DNA from: Kitagawia praeruptora | Taxonomy: Eukaryota > Streptophyta > Magnoliopsida > Apiales > Apiaceae | Assembly (NCBI GenBank): GCA_037693485.1 | Contig: CM075351.1 | Coordinates: 65,126,001 to 65,190,000 of the forward strand | DNA: 64,000 bases | Direction: 5' to 3' | Shown here: positions 45,873-59,228 of the stretch, piece after piece | How the letters are laid out: each line of letters starts with the position of its first letter | Numbering within the stretch: the first letter of the stretch is position 1 | The notes under the pieces: generated by a model | Told to the model about the DNA's origin: nothing | Databases searched by the model: none | What the model saw: only the letters and a program-made list of their open reading frames with translations | Position numbers and translations under genes: made by a program

Positions 45873-48800
45873 TGTAACACCCCTAGATCCGGGGTCGGAG
45901 ATCCAGGCTGTCACTATATCCTTAATTCCCATTTTAATAAACATTACTCTCAATCTTCCTTTTAGCATGTTGTGACCCCTCAGTCAAACATAACATTTAC
46001 AGATTATAGGCTCAGAGACGAAATTAAAATGTTACTGAGTTATTACAACCATCTTGAAATAGATATTACAAACCCAAATTGTTATATTCTTAAAAGTTCA
46101 ACTTAACGGGATTACCATCTAAGGCGGCATCTACAGCCACAATACGGTTTGGTTTTCAGAAGCTTACACAAGTCATGCTTGTAAATAAACCTAACCAACC
46201 TAAGCTGTAAACCTATCCAACTTAGTCTGCTCACCTGTGGTAATGCTACTGGGTGCGGCCTCGGCACATGCCTCGTAAATAGTCTCCTATACTGCTGACC
46301 ATTTAGCACGCTTTTGCGGAAGGTCTGCCTTGTTCTTGCCATGCTTATCTATTGTTGTGTGGTAATATATATAAAAGAAAAACAAGAGTGAGCAATATAG
46401 CTCAGCCATATAATAATAGTTTTCAAAGTACTTTTGTTAACGTAAACCATATGACATATCATATACTGATATTGTATCATCATTAAACATTTTCATTCTT
46501 TATCAAGAAATATAAAGAAGAATTTCTGAGGGACTTTGAATAGTTCATCATTCTATCAACACTATCGGTAATTGAGCACCTAGGCTTTCATTACAGTGTT
46601 GCAGTACAATTCCAATTGGAAGAATGGGATTATGTTGGAGCCTCTTCCACGATATCTGGTGATCAGCCAATATATCGCGCCTCTGCTTCTCTACTAGTAG
46701 AAGGACGACGTTCCCTTATCAGGTTGCACCCTGACCGCATATGGGCCTTAATATTTGGACTACGCTCAAAGGCGATGTCCCCTCTTCCTCCAATCCCTTA
46801 GAGAATTCTATGCATCGTAGGAACAGAATTATAATTCAGTTTCCCCCAAGCACAAAGCTTGATGACTGGTTTGATAATCATTACGAACTTTACTTCCATG
46901 AGTAATTGAGAAAGTAACTCTGATGTGTGGGTTGACTTTAGTCAACAAATTTCGATTACTAAGAATCGCTTCATCAAACATAACTTGGGAGTTGGTCGGA
47001 GTTTTGAGTGTTTAGTCAAACCTGAGCCCCTCCTTACTAGGTAGGGTGCATTTCTTGTTGGTAGCGAAGGGAGAAAATAATTAATACTAGCTCCCAAAAC
47101 CTTGGGTTCCCGAGTTTTGATAAGTTTGAGCGAGGTAGCGATACTTTTCGATGAGTGAAGCTATAGTCAGTGAAGAAATGGGAACCCGCTCTATTTTTAA
47201 ATACTTTTTCGACGATCAGAAAATATTTAAAATAATTATTAAAGTTTTAAATAACTTTTGAAATAAATAATATGATTTGTAAATCATCCTGGAATATTTA
47301 ATAAATATTCAAATAATATTTATTAAATAAATAATCATCTTAGAATATTTAATAAATATTTAAATAATATTTATTAAATAAATAAACCTTCAGACTATTC
47401 TCAATATGAAAATAATATTCAAATTATTAATAAATATTCAAATAATATTTATTAATATCATCAAAGGAATTTTAATCCGAAAATATCCAATTTATATTTA
47501 TTGGAATATTTTAAAAATATACGTCATATAACCCTTCCGGTGACTTCCGGTTTTTATGTCCTTATCCGGACGAAATATCTCCGACTCCCTTATTAAGAAA
47601 AGGTATTATCATACTCTATTGGAAACTTGTAACACATCATCGTATGCATATATATACAAGAGTCTATACATACGTACATACTTGACAGGTTTATAAATCC
47701 CTGTAAACAACCATATATCATATGCTGATTCGCAAAAATACTAACAAACAGTTCATATCATTTATACCACAACAACAACAGTTTGAAAATACTTGAAATA
47801 CAAGTTTCGAAAACTTGCCTGATAATGTCGGAATAGTCTGGGCTCTGTCTCTAGTGTGATGATCTATAATAATCAATACGGTTCGGTTAGTTCGTTAAAC
47901 GATCCCGTCAAATCGACTATTCACGTAAAGACACAACTTTGTAACGATACATACTTATTACACGTTTGGCTTATTATAAGTCCATGATATCCGTTAACCA
48001 CTTTTGGATAATTATTGGTCTCGTAACGACTTTCGTTAAAGGTCATTTTCAACGAAACTAAAGTTCGTTTTAATTCGTCCCCTAAAAGGGTTTTTCACTT
48101 GCGCAACTATGATTCGAAAAATTCTATAAAATTGAAAAATAAACTTTTTCATGAAATTCTTTTTCTAACTTCTTCTTAACTTTCCAGAGGATTTTTCATC
48201 CAAATTGCATAATTAAAAACATCTTTTTGCTAGCTCAATTGTTGCTCTAAATATAGCTTCTTTCTGCAGTGGTTTCTCGTGCGCATTCTTGACTTAAATA
48301 TTTCTATAAATTTGAAAAATTCGTATTTTGACTCCAAATTTTTATGGGATCTTTACCAATGACCATATTACTCATCATAAAATTTTTATAAACACAGACC
48401 ATTTTTAAAGGGTTCGTTTGGCTTTGTAAAGTCAGTCCATCTTAACGATTCGTCCGTTTTAACCGGTTTCACTAAAACGAGCATATCTCATAAACCGTAA
48501 ATCGTAATCACATGATCTTGGTGTCAAAACAAGCTACAAAACAAGTCCTACTGGTTTATGGCCAAAACCTTTCCAAGAAAACACTTGTTGTATTCGGTAT
48601 TAACTGCTCAAATGATCTAATGGAATTTCGACATTATAACGACTATAAACCGAACATTTCCAAATTCCATGAACTCCATCTAACCACTTAATTCAACCAC
48701 ACACCATCAAGATCATATGAACATAATAAAGGATCTATAAGACCAGTGGTAACATCCATTTATCACTATCCAAAACTTTACCCATACTTATAAAGCTTAA

Positions 48801-49885
48801 AACATCGCAATCCCCTTAAACATGTACATACTTGCATCAACCTTCCAAATCAACTTATAGCTCATAAAGTTTAAGGTGGGTGTGAGTGTTTTACCTTCCT
48901 TGGAGTCTTAACAACCTTAACCAAGCTTGACTTTCCTTAAAAACACCTTAGATAGCTTTAACAACCTTTAATCTTCAAGACCTAAACAATCAAGTTTAAA
49001 ATTTTCGTAGTCAGCATCACCACTCTTGAAAGAACTGAAAAAACGAGGGTCTTACCTTCCCTATCTGAACGAGGCTCCTGAATAAGAGTTGTAGAGAATC
49101 TCAATACCTTTCCAGAAAGCTATAGAACACAAAATTTTATTAAGAAATGAGGGAGTTATGGAAGGTTGAAGTGGCTGCTCTGTTTTTGGCCGAAAATAGA
49201 GAAAATGGAGGGGGAGAGCTTTTGCTATCTTTTCTTATGTAATTGATAAAATGATATGTATAATTGATATATATCAATCATACTTCAGCACTTATCAATT
49301 ACCCAAGGTAATCTCCAAAGTAATTTTGCAAAAGAAAGGTAATTGGCAATTTGTCCCAAAAATGGTATCCAATGCTTGGTTTAAATAATCATAAACTTGA
49401 CTTATTTGATTAGCATCCAATGCTCCTTGCCTTGCATGGCTTGCATGACTATTACATGGTAAATTGCAGGTATTTTACTCACCTATTAATCAACTAATGC
49501 TTACCATTTAATTCCATATGCAAGTTTAGAGATTTTTTTGTAAAAGCGTTTTGTCGCGTAGAAATTTCTTTCATCGTTCTTGAACATTTGCCTTTGAAAT
49601 TCTTCTAATAAATTACATAATTTCTTGCCTTGGTATTTAACTTAGCTTAAAGATTTTCTTAATCTCAATATCCCATATTTATACCAATATTTAATAAAAA
49701 TGAAAATCTACGTAATCTGACGGTTTCTGCATTCCCTTTCTTCTTTGTACAACGATATATACTTTATTCATAAAAGTTTAAATACTTCTTCATTCATATA
49801 ACATGATCTTAAAAACTTTACATAACCTCCACCAATCACCGTTTATGATCATTTTAGAAATATTACAAAAACCTGGGTTCTTACA
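45873..49885 (-). repeat. 3' LTR of the Tekay-like element
   Basis: This 4013-bp LTR matches 55238-59228 over its whole length. One visible difference is about 20 bp near 48610 (after AACTGCTCA) that is missing from the other copy. Confidence 0.93.
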
Positions 49886-49900
49886 ACCTTCCCTCCTTAA
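49886..49900 (-). promoter_or_regulatory. Tekay polypurine tract
   Basis: AAGGAGGGAAGGT on the minus strand is directly against the 3' LTR. Confidence 0.8.
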
Positions 49901-49924
49901 AAGGATTCCGTCCCGGAATCATTT

Positions 49925-51250
49925 CTAGAACAGATGGGGGTACTTCTCTTGCATGGCGCTTTCTAATTCCCTGGTTGATTCCTCGACATTGTGATTAGTC
50001 CACAAAACTCTTACCAGGCTGATGGTCTTGTTTCTGAGTACTTGCTCTTTCCGGTCTATGATTTCCACCGATCGCTCGACGTAGGACAAATTTGGCTGTA
50101 AATCTACTTGCTCATGTTCCACTATATGTTTGGCATTGCGATTGTACTTCCTCAGCATAGACACATGGAAAACGTTATGTACTTGCTCCAGACTTGGAGG
50201 TAAGGCTAATTCGTAAGCCACTTGTCCAATCCGCCTTAATATCTCGAAAGGTCCGATGTATCTCGGACTCAACTTCCATTTCTTCCCAAACCTCATCAGT
50301 CCTTTCCAGGGAGATACCTTTAGCAGCACCATATCTCCTAATTCATATTCTCTATCCTTCCGAGATAAGTCGGCATACTTACGTTGTCTATCTTGGGCTG
50401 CTGCCAGTCTTCCCCTGATTAGAACTATCACATCTCTTGTTTGTTGTACCAGTTCAGGTCCTAATATCTTCCTCTCACCAACTTCTTCCCAACATAAGGG
50501 AGAACGACATTTCCGGCCATAGAGGGCTTCATATGGGGGCATTCCGATACTCGAGTGATAACTGTTGTTATAAGCAAACTCAATCAATGGTAAGTGCTCT
50601 TCCCAACTTCCCTTGAAATCCATAACACACACTCTCAGCATGTCCTCTAAGGTCTGTATTGTTCTTTCACTTTGTCCGTCAGTCTGGGGGTGGTATGCAG
50701 TACTCATATTTAGCTTGGTTCCCACACAGTCTTGAAAGCTCCTCCAGAACCTGGAGTTAAACCTTGGGTCTCTATCGGACATAATGGTCACGGGAACTCC
50801 ATGTCGTACCACAATTTCTCTTATATAGATGTCTACTAATTTATCGACAGTGTACCTCTCGTTGATTGGGAGAAAGTGGGCGGACTTAGTCAACCTATCG
50901 ACGATTACCCATATCGCATCGTGGTTAGTCTTGGTCCTTGGGAGTCCTACTACAAAATCCATGGCTAGGTGCTCCCACTTCCATTCTGGAATCTCCAGGG
51001 GTTGCAGTAGTCCACTAGGTCGTTGGTGTTCTGCCTTTACCCGTTGGCAGGTCAAACATCTATTTACCCATTCTGTCACATCCTTCTTCATGTTGGGCCA
51101 CTAATAGTATTCTTTCAAATCTCTATACATCTTCGTGGTACCTGGGTGCACAGAGTACCTTGAGTTATGTCCTTCATATAGGATTTCATCCTTTAGTTCC
51201 TGAACATTTGGGACCCACATTCTCGTTGCATATCTCATGATTCCTCCTGC
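49925..51250 (-). pseudogene. Chromovirus integrase with chromodomain
   Basis: The enzyme joins element cDNA to host DNA. The zinc-binding N-terminus (His and Cys residues in NSRYSVHPGTTKMY and NRCLTCQRVKAEHQRP) is crossed by one in-frame TAG at about 51100. The catalytic core follows (MDFVVGLPRT, IVDRLTKSAHFLP, SDRDPRFNSRFW, TAYHPQTDGQSERTIQTLED), giving the DD-E residues. The GPY/F module comes next (YIGPFEILRRIGQVAYELAL, VFHVSMLRKY). The last 50 residues (SVEIIDRKEQVLRNKTISLV through the Trp-Glu-rich end) form the chromodomain, which in relatives targets insertion to heterochromatin. Apart from the stop, this is the best-preserved part of the polyprotein. Confidence 0.92.
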
Positions 51251-52700
51251 ATCTCTTTCGCACTTAATTTCCTCCCCGGTCAATATCTCTTCCTCCGAGT
51301 TCTTTTCCTCTTCCATCTTTTGCTCTTGGCACATTCGAATCTTTTCCAATAATTGAGGCTGGATTTGAATTCCCATTAACACTTCTTGGCTACTTCTCAA
51401 TGTCTTAACTTCGATTTCTAGCTTCTCCATTTCTTTTATCAATTCTTCTGCTGAAGTCATCATCTTGAGCCTTTCCTTCCTGCTAAGGGCATCGGCCACC
51501 ACATTGGCCTTTCCTGGATGATAACGAATCTCACAATCGTAATCCTTGATTAACTCTAGCCATCTTCTCTGTCTCATATTCAATTCTTTCTGGGTAAAGA
51601 TGTACTTGAGGCTTTTATGATCTGTGTAAATTTCACACTTTTCTCCATATAGGTAATGCCTCCATATCTTTAATGCGAAGACTATTGCAGCTAGCTCTAA
51701 GTCATGGGTAGGGTATCTTACTTCATACTCCTTTAACTATCGGGAAGCATATGCAATCACCTTACCGTGCTGCATGAGCACGCAACCTAGTCCTTTATGC
51801 GATGCATCACTATAGATCACAAAGTCCCCCTTATCATCTGGCAGTGCTAGCACTGGGGCGGTCATTAATCTTTTCTTTAGCTCTTGAAAGCTCTCGTCAC
51901 ATTTCTCATTCCATACAAACTTTTCAGTCTTTCTGGTGAGTCGGGTCAATGGGGCTGCCAGTTTGGCAAAGTCTTGCACAAACCTCCTATAATACCCGGC
52001 TAGTCCCACGAAACTTCTTACTTCGGTCGGGGTGGTCGGTCTTTCCCATTTTGATTTTGCCTCTATTTTGGCAGGGTCAACAAGTACTCCTTCACTACTA
52101 ACCACATGACCTAAGAATTGCACTTCTTTCAGCCAAAATTCGCATTTCGAAAATTTGGCATACAACTTTTCTTCCCTCAAGATTCCTAGGACTATCCTCA
52201 AGTGTTCTGCATGTTCTTCCTCTGTCTTAGAATAAATCCAGATATCGTCAATGAAAACTATGACGCACTTTTCTAGGTACTGCTTGAATACTCGGTTCAT
52301 CAAGTCCATGAATGCCGCGGGGGCGTTAGTCAATCCAAAGGACATCACTAGAAACTCATAATGGCCGTACCTAGTGCGAAAAACAGTCTTGGGTATATCT
52401 TCCGGTTTGATCTTTAACTGATGGTACCCCGTTCTCAGGTCTATCTTCGAAAAGTGAGCTGCTCCCTTGAGTTGGTCAAAAAGGTCGTCAATCCTAGGCA
52501 AGGGGTACTTGTTCTTAATGGTTAACTTATTCAGCTCTCTGTAGTCTATACATAGCCTCATAATACCATCCTTTTTCTTTATAAACAACACTGGGTCAAC
52601 CCACAGGGACATACTTGGTCTTATCATGCCCTTGTCCAACAGTTCGTGCAACTGAGTGGCTAGTTCTTTCATTTCAACGGGGGCCAATCAATAGGGGCTT
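51251..52700 (-). pseudogene. Chromovirus reverse transcriptase-RNase H
   Basis: This part copies the RNA into DNA. RT motifs in order: RPSMSLWVDPVLFIKKKDG, RLCIDYRELNKLTIKNKYPL, HFSKIDLRTGYHQ, FGLTNAPAAFMDLMN, and the catalytic box as FIDDIWIYSK (the usual form has L or V at the Trp position). Then KCEFWLKEVQFLGHVVS and the connection region GYYRRFVQDFAKLAAPLTRL. RNase H has YSDASHKGLGCVLMQ, TDHKSLKYIF and the late motif GKANVVADALSRKE. In-frame stops lie near 51737 and 51585, and the frame upstream of 52687 is interrupted. It is the same frame as the integrase, as in a single polyprotein. Confidence 0.92.
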
Positions 52701-52859
52701 TAGAAACTGGTGCGGTTCCTGGTGCTAATTCTATCGCAAACTCGATTTCCCTATCGGGTGGTAACCCAGGAAGGTCTTCTGGAAACACATCTTCAAATTC
52801 CTTGACAATTGGAATGTCCTTCAGTTCAGGGTTTCTTTGCTTCGTGTCTAATACATAAG

Positions 52860-53330
52860 CTAATTAGGACTCGCTGCCCTTTTCGTACTAACTTTTTGGC
52901 TTGAGCAACAGTCAAGAATTTTTGAGTCTGTCGTTATCCTTTGAATATGACCTCTTTCTTTCCTGACACCTTTATCCTAACTTTCTTGCAATCAATCTGG
53001 GCACCATTACTTGCCAACCAATCAATTCCTAAAATGACATCGAATTCGCCTAATTTAAACGGAATTAGGTCTGCCCGAAAGTGGTGACCTCATATTACTA
53101 TATCGCAGTTAGGATATATCTGGCTTACAGGAACCACTTCGTGGTTAGCTATCTCTACCATTAGCCGTTCCTTTAACATTTCTGGTTTCAAGTTCAGTTT
53201 ACATGCAAAATCTTGCGATATAAAAGATTTTGTAGCTCCAGAATCAATTAAAGTATTTGCACTCAAGGTGTTAAGGGAAAGGGAACCTGCGATGACATCC
53301 TCATCCCTTACTGCATCCTACACTATCATC
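52860..53330 (-). pseudogene. Chromovirus aspartic protease
   Basis: On the minus strand, ANTLIDSGATKSFIS carries the DSGA active-site triplet (about 53235-53265). It is followed by EFDVILGMDWL, the conserved ILGMDWL-type string of the flap and end region. At least two in-frame stops interrupt the domain. The protease would separate gag from pol enzymes. Confidence 0.8.
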
Positions 53331-53389
53331 TTGAAAGTCCTAGTGGTGGGTGGTCGATTGGATGCAGTACCGCTCATCCTTGATCCTGT

Positions 53390-55055
53390 TGGTTTCAGTT
53401 TAGGGCAGTCTTTCTTCTAGTGGTCCGTGTCTCCACACTGATAGCATTTCATGAGTGAGTTCCTCTGGGGGCAATTGTTGGAATAGTGTCCGGCCTATCC
53501 ATACTTAAAACTTGTCGTCGTACCCTGGAGACATACCCCTGAATGTTTCTTTCCACAAGTCTTACAGTTAGGTAGGGGAGGGCGCGACTATCCTGATATG
53601 GGTGCCCTGGTTGGTCCACCTCCTTGGCAAACACTCTTGCTTTCTGCCCTGTTAAACCCTGTGCTTTTGGCTGGCTGAGACACCGTTCCCCTAACAAACA
53701 TGCTGGAGAAATTCCCACTTGTAGCACCACCACTTCGACTTTCAAACTTCCTTTTCTTCATGATCTTGTCCTTCTGAGACTGCTCACTTCATGCCTCTAC
53801 AATTGGCGCCTTCTGTACTTGAGTGGCGTAATCCGTAATTTCTAACACCACGATGCGGTTCTGAATCCACTGTTTCAATCCTTGTTGAAACCTCCTTGCC
53901 TTCTTAATTTCAGTGTTCACATACTCTGGCACGAACCTTGACAACTCCGTGAACCTAGCCTCATATTCGGCTACAGTCAGATTCTCCTGTTTAAGCTCTA
54001 GGAACTTGAGTTCCATCTAGGTCTCCATAAACCTCGCAAAGTACTTTTCCAAGAATAACTCTGTGAATCTATCCCATGTAACCACTCCAGCTGGTTCCAT
54101 ATTTTTCTTGGCCTCCCACCAATAGTTGGCCTCTCCCTTAAGCAGATATATTGCAAAGATGGTCTTCCTATCCGAGGGAAGTACTACATGATCAACATCA
54201 TTACCAAAAGTAAAGCTACTACCACCTCCCTCTATACTAGAAGGCTGAACTGGTCATCCATCTATCCATCAGTCTGCATGAAAACGTATCGCTTGCCCAA
54301 CTCGGCTCATAGCCCTAGAAAGGACTCTCTCAGCATCCCTCCTGCGGATCCTCCTGCTGTGGCAGGAACGTGGAAGTGCTCTGAGTCGGGTGTGAGCCCT
54401 CCTCACAATCTTTAGTACTGCCCGCCTCATCCGTCTGGGCTCTGGAGTCTCTCCCCTGGGAGTATAGTCTCTCTCGTCTCTCCTCAGCTAGCTGGAACCA
54501 CAGCTCAGCTACTCGTGCCTCCGCTGCCACCAGATCGGTGGTCATCCGGGTCACCATCCAGTCGTACTCATTGGATCTAACAACCTGCATGGGAGGACTA
54601 ATGGGCTCGCTCTCCAGGGAAACCTCAGTCTCAGTATCCTCTGGTCTAGGTTCCTCAGAGTCACCCTCTAAATCTGTGTCCCAATGATATCCACTAGGGG
54701 ATGAATCCTCTATGAGGGAAGGGGAATGCATAGGGATATCAGTCCACACCACCTCCTCATCCTTAGGCTCCTCTCCGGGTGCGGGGTCAGCTAGAACATC
54801 GTCAAGGGGGTCCTCCTCTAGGCCCTCCTCTGGATCCTCCTCTGGATCGTCCTCTGGATCACTAACTGGCTCATTTGAGTCCAATGGGTCCTCTATGGGC
54901 ATAGGGTTATCAGCTCTAGGATCCTCCTCCTGGACTATCTCTCTCTCTCCCTCCTGCTGAGGGTCAGTCTCTGTCTCAACATCAGGCTCATCTACATCTC
55001 TCAGAAGAGCATCATCATGTCGCTGCTCAGAACTCTCAGGTAGCTCTACGTCCAT
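53390..55055 (-). pseudogene. Chromovirus gag, frameshifted
   Basis: Gag forms the particle that packages the RNA. The Met at 55055 starts a very acidic N-terminal region (Glu/Asp/Pro-rich for about 140 residues), then RMTTDLVAAEARVAELWFQL. The retrotransposon-gag core is in another frame (LTVAEYEARFTELSRFVPEY, KARRFQQGLKQWIQNRI, about 53790-54016), so a frame change lies between 54016 and 54330. Near 53400-53520, two worn zinc-knuckle remnants are visible (GHYSNNCP and CYQCGDTDH), the second with a stop. It cannot give a full gag protein as it stands. Confidence 0.82.
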
Positions 55056-55221
55056 GGTTATCTACAAAAAGAGGAAAATGTTACTATCCTTGAGGTTCTG
55101 ATAAGTAGTTCCCTTATTGGCTAAAGGTTGTTACGGCTATGTCTACTAGCCCGACCATATATGTTGCGGTAAGGGTTTGTGTCGTTAAACCTTCCTATCG
55201 TCTATAAGATTATAACCTAAT

Positions 55222-55233
55222 TCTCTGATACCA
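55222..55233 (-). other. Primer-binding site, initiator tRNA-Met type
   Basis: TGGTATCAGAGA on the minus strand starts four bases inside the 5' LTR boundary. One mismatch to the usual TGGTATCAGAGC. Confidence 0.85.
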
Positions 55234-55237
55234 TTTC

Positions 55238-58200
55238 TGTAACACCCCTAGATCCGGGGTCGGAGATCCAGGCTGTCACTATATTCTTAATTCCCATTTT
55301 AATAAACATTACTCTCAATCTTCCTTTTAGCATGTTGTGACCCCTCAATCAAACATAACATTTACAGATTATAGGCTCAGAGACGAAATTAAAATGTTAC
55401 TGAGTTATTACAACCATCTTGAAATAGATATTACAAACCTAAATTGTTATATTCTTAAAAGTTCAACCTAACGGGATTACCATCTAAGGCGGCATCTACA
55501 GCCACAATACGGTTTGGTTTTCAGAAGCTTACACAAGTCATGCTTGTAAATAAACCTAACCAACCTAAGCTGTAAACCTATCCAACTTAGTCTGCTCACC
55601 TGTGGTAATGCTACTGGGTGCGGCCTCGGCACATGCCTCGTAAATAGTCTCCTATACTGCTGACCGTTTAGCACGCTTTTGCGGAGGGTCTGCCTTGTTC
55701 TTGCCATGCTTATCTGTTGTTGTGTGGTAATATATATAAAAGAAAAGCAAGAGTGAGCAATATAGCTCAGCCATATAATAATAGTTTTCAAAGTACTTTT
55801 GTTAACATAAACCATATGACATATCATATACTGATATTGTATCATCATTAAACATTTTCATTCTTTATCAAGAAATATAACGAAGAATTTCTGAGGGACT
55901 TTGAATAGTTCATCATTCTGTCAACACTATCGGTAATTGAGCACCTAGGCTTTCATTACAGTGTTGCAGTACAATTCCAATTGGAAGAATGGGATTATGT
56001 TGGAGCCTCTTCCACGATATCTGGTGATCAGCCAATATACCGTGCCTCTGCTTCTCTACTAGTAGAAGGACGACGTTCCCTTATCAGGTTGCACCCTGAC
56101 CGCATATGGGCCTTAATATTTAGACTACGCTCAAAGGCGATGTCCCCTCTTCCTCCAATCCCTTAGAGAATTCTATGCATCGTAGGAACAGAATTATAAT
56201 TCAGTTTCCCCCAAGCACAAAGCTTGACGACTGGTTTGATAATCATTACGAACTTTACTTCCATGAGTAATTGAGAAAGTAACTCTGATGTGTGGGTTGA
56301 CTTTAGTCAACAGATTTCGATTACTAAGAATCGCTTCATCAAACATAACTTGGGAGTTGGTCGGAGTTTTGAGTGTTTAGTCAAACCTGAGCCCCTCCTT
56401 ACTAGGTAGGGTGCATTTCTTGTTGGTAGCGAAGGGAGAAAATAATTAATACTAGCTCCCAAAACCTTGGGTTCCCGAGTTTTGATAAGTTTGAGCGAGG
56501 TAGCGATACTTTTCGATGAGTGAAGCTATAGTCAGTGAAGAAATGGGAACCCGCTCTATTTTTAAATACTTTTTCGACGATCAGAAAATATTTAAAATAA
56601 TTTTTAAAGTTTTAAATAACTTTTGAAATAAATAATATGATTTGTAAATCATCCTGGAATATTTAATAAATATTCAAATAATATTTATTAAATAAATAAT
56701 CAGCTTAGAATGTTTAATAAATATTTAAATAATATTTATTAAATAAATAAACCTTCAGACTATTCTCAATATGAAAATAATATTAAAATTATTAATAAAT
56801 ATTCAAATAATATTTATTAATATCATCAAAGGAATTTTAATCCGAAAATATCCAATTTATATTTATTGGAATATTTTAAAAATATACGTCATATAACCCT
56901 TCCGGTGACTTCCGGTTTTTATGTCCTTATCCGGACGAAATATCTCCGACTCCCTTATTAAGAAAAGGTATTATCATACTCTATTGGAAACTTGTGACAC
57001 ATCATCGTATGCATATATATACAAGAGTCTATACATACGTACATACTTAACAGGTTTATAAATCCCTGTAAACAACCATATATCATATGCTGATTCGCAA
57101 AAATACTAACAAACAGTTCATATCATTTATACCACAACAACAACAGTTTGAAAATACTTGAAATACAAGTTTCGAAAACTTGCCTGATAATGTCGGAATA
57201 GTCTGGGCTCTGTCTCTAGTGTGATGATCTATAATAATCAATACGGTTCGGTTAGTTCGTTAAACGATCCCGTCAAATCGACTATTCACGTAAAGACACA
57301 ACTTTGTAACGATACATCCTTATTACACGTTTGGCTTATTATAAGTTCATGATATCCGTTAACCACTTTTAGATAATTATTGGTCTCGTAACGACTTTCG
57401 TTAAAGGTCATTTTCAACGAAACTATAGTTCGTCTTAATTCGTCCCCTAAAAGGGTTTTTCACTTGCGCAACTACGATTCGAAAAATTCTGTAAAATTGA
57501 AAAATAAACTTTTTCATGAAATTCTTTTTCTAACTTCTTCTTAACTGTCCAGAGGATTTTTCATCCAAATTGCATAATTAAGAACATCTTTTTGCTAGCT
57601 CAATTGTTGCTATAAATATAGCTTCTTTCTGCAGTGTTTCCTCGTGCGTATTCTTGACTTAAACATTTCTATAAATTTGAAAAATTCGTATTTTGACTCC
57701 AAATTTTTATGGGATCTTTACCAATGACCAGATTACTCATCATAAAATTTTTATAAACACAGACCATTTTTAAAGGGTTCGTTTGGCTTTGTAAAGTCAG
57801 TCCATCTTAACGATTCGTCCGTTTTAACCGGTTTCACTAAAACGAGCATATCTCATAAACCGTAAATCGTAATCACATGATCTTGGTGTCAAAACAAGCT
57901 ACAAAAGAAGTCCTACTGGTTTATGGCCAAAACCTTTCCAAGAAAACACTTGTTGTATTCGGTATTAACTGCTCAGACATTATAACGACTATAAACCGAA
58001 CATTTCCAAATTCCATGAACTCCATCTAACCACTTAATTCAACCACACACCATCAAGATCATATGAACATAATTAAGGATCTATAAGACCAGTGGTAACA
58101 TTCATTTATCACTATCCAAAACTTTACCCATACTTATAAAGCTTAAAACATCGCAATCCCCTTAAACATGTACATACTTGCATCAACCTTCCAAATCAAC

Positions 58201-59228
58201 TTATAGCTCATAAAGTTTAAGGTGGGTGTGAGTGTTTTACCTTCCTTGGAGTCTTAACAACCTTAACCAAGCTTGACTTTCCTTAAAAACACCTTAGATA
58301 GCTTTAACAACCTTTAATCTTCAAGACCTAAACAATCAAGTTTAAAATTTTCGTAGTCAGCATCACCACTCTTGAAAGAACTGGAAAAACGAGGGTCTTA
58401 CCTTCCCTATCTGAACGAGGCTCCTGAATAAGAGTTGTAGAGCATCTCAATACCTTTCCAGAAAGCTATAGAACACAAAATTTCATTGAGAAATGAGGGA
58501 GTTATGGCAGGTTGAAGTGGCTGCTCTGTTTTTGGTCGAAAATAGAGAAAATGGAGGGGGAGAGCTTTTGCTATCTTTTCTTATGTAATTGATAAAATGA
58601 TATGTATAATTGATATATATCAATCATACTTCAGCACTTATCAATTACCCAAGGTAATCTCCAAAGTAATTTTGCAAAAAAAAGGTAATTGGCAATTTGT
58701 CCCAAAAATGGTATCCAATGCTTGGTTTAAATAATCATAAACTTGACTTATTTGATTAGCATCCAATGCTCCTTGCCTTGCATGGCTTGCATGGCTATTA
58801 CATGGTAAATTGCAGGTATTTTACTCACCTATTAATCAACCAATGCTTACCATTTAATTCCATATGCAAGTTTAGAGATTTTCTTGTAAAAGCATTTTGT
58901 CGCGTAGAAATTTCCTTTCATCGTTCTTGAACATTTGCCTTTGAAATTCTTCTAATAATTTACATAATTTCTTGCCTTGGTATTTAACTTAGCTTAAAGA
59001 TTTTCTTAACCTCAATATCCCATATTTATACCAATATTTAATAAAAATGAAAATCTACGTAATCTGACGGTTTCTGCATTCCCTTTCTTCTTTGTACAAC
59101 GATACTTTATTCATAAAAGTTTAAATACTTCTTCATTCATATAACATGATCTTAAAAACTTTACATAACCTCCACCAATCACCGTTTATGATCATTTTAG
59201 AAATATTACAAAAACCTGGGTTCTTACA
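55238..59228 (-). repeat. 5' LTR of the Tekay-like element
   Basis: This 3991-bp LTR should hold the promoter reading leftward. Both LTRs carry short open frames on each strand (for example starting MARTRQTFRKS and MEEWDYVGASS), which are without known domains and probably chance. Confidence 0.93.

Larger units (their letters stand above)
45873..59228 (-). mobile_element. Complete 13.4-kb Tekay-like chromovirus
   Basis: This is a Ty3/gypsy element with all structural parts. LTRs of 4013 and 3991 bp (TGTAACACCC...GTTCTTACA) are flanked by the perfect TSD GAGCA. An initiator-Met primer site adjoins the right LTR and a polypurine tract the left one. Gag, protease, RT, RNase H, integrase and a C-terminal chromodomain follow in order on the minus strand. 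Very long LTRs plus a chromodomain fit the Tekay/Del lineage. Spot comparison of the first 1.1 kb of the LTRs gives about 15 mismatches, so the insertion is fairly young. The coding region has several stops and one frame change. Confidence 0.93.

Noticed and set aside
46112..46801. Frames conserved in both 4-kb LTRs (MARTRQTFRKS..., MEEWDYVGASS...)
   Set aside because: Conservation is explained by LTR identity. No known domain is visible, and the two frames are on opposite strands.
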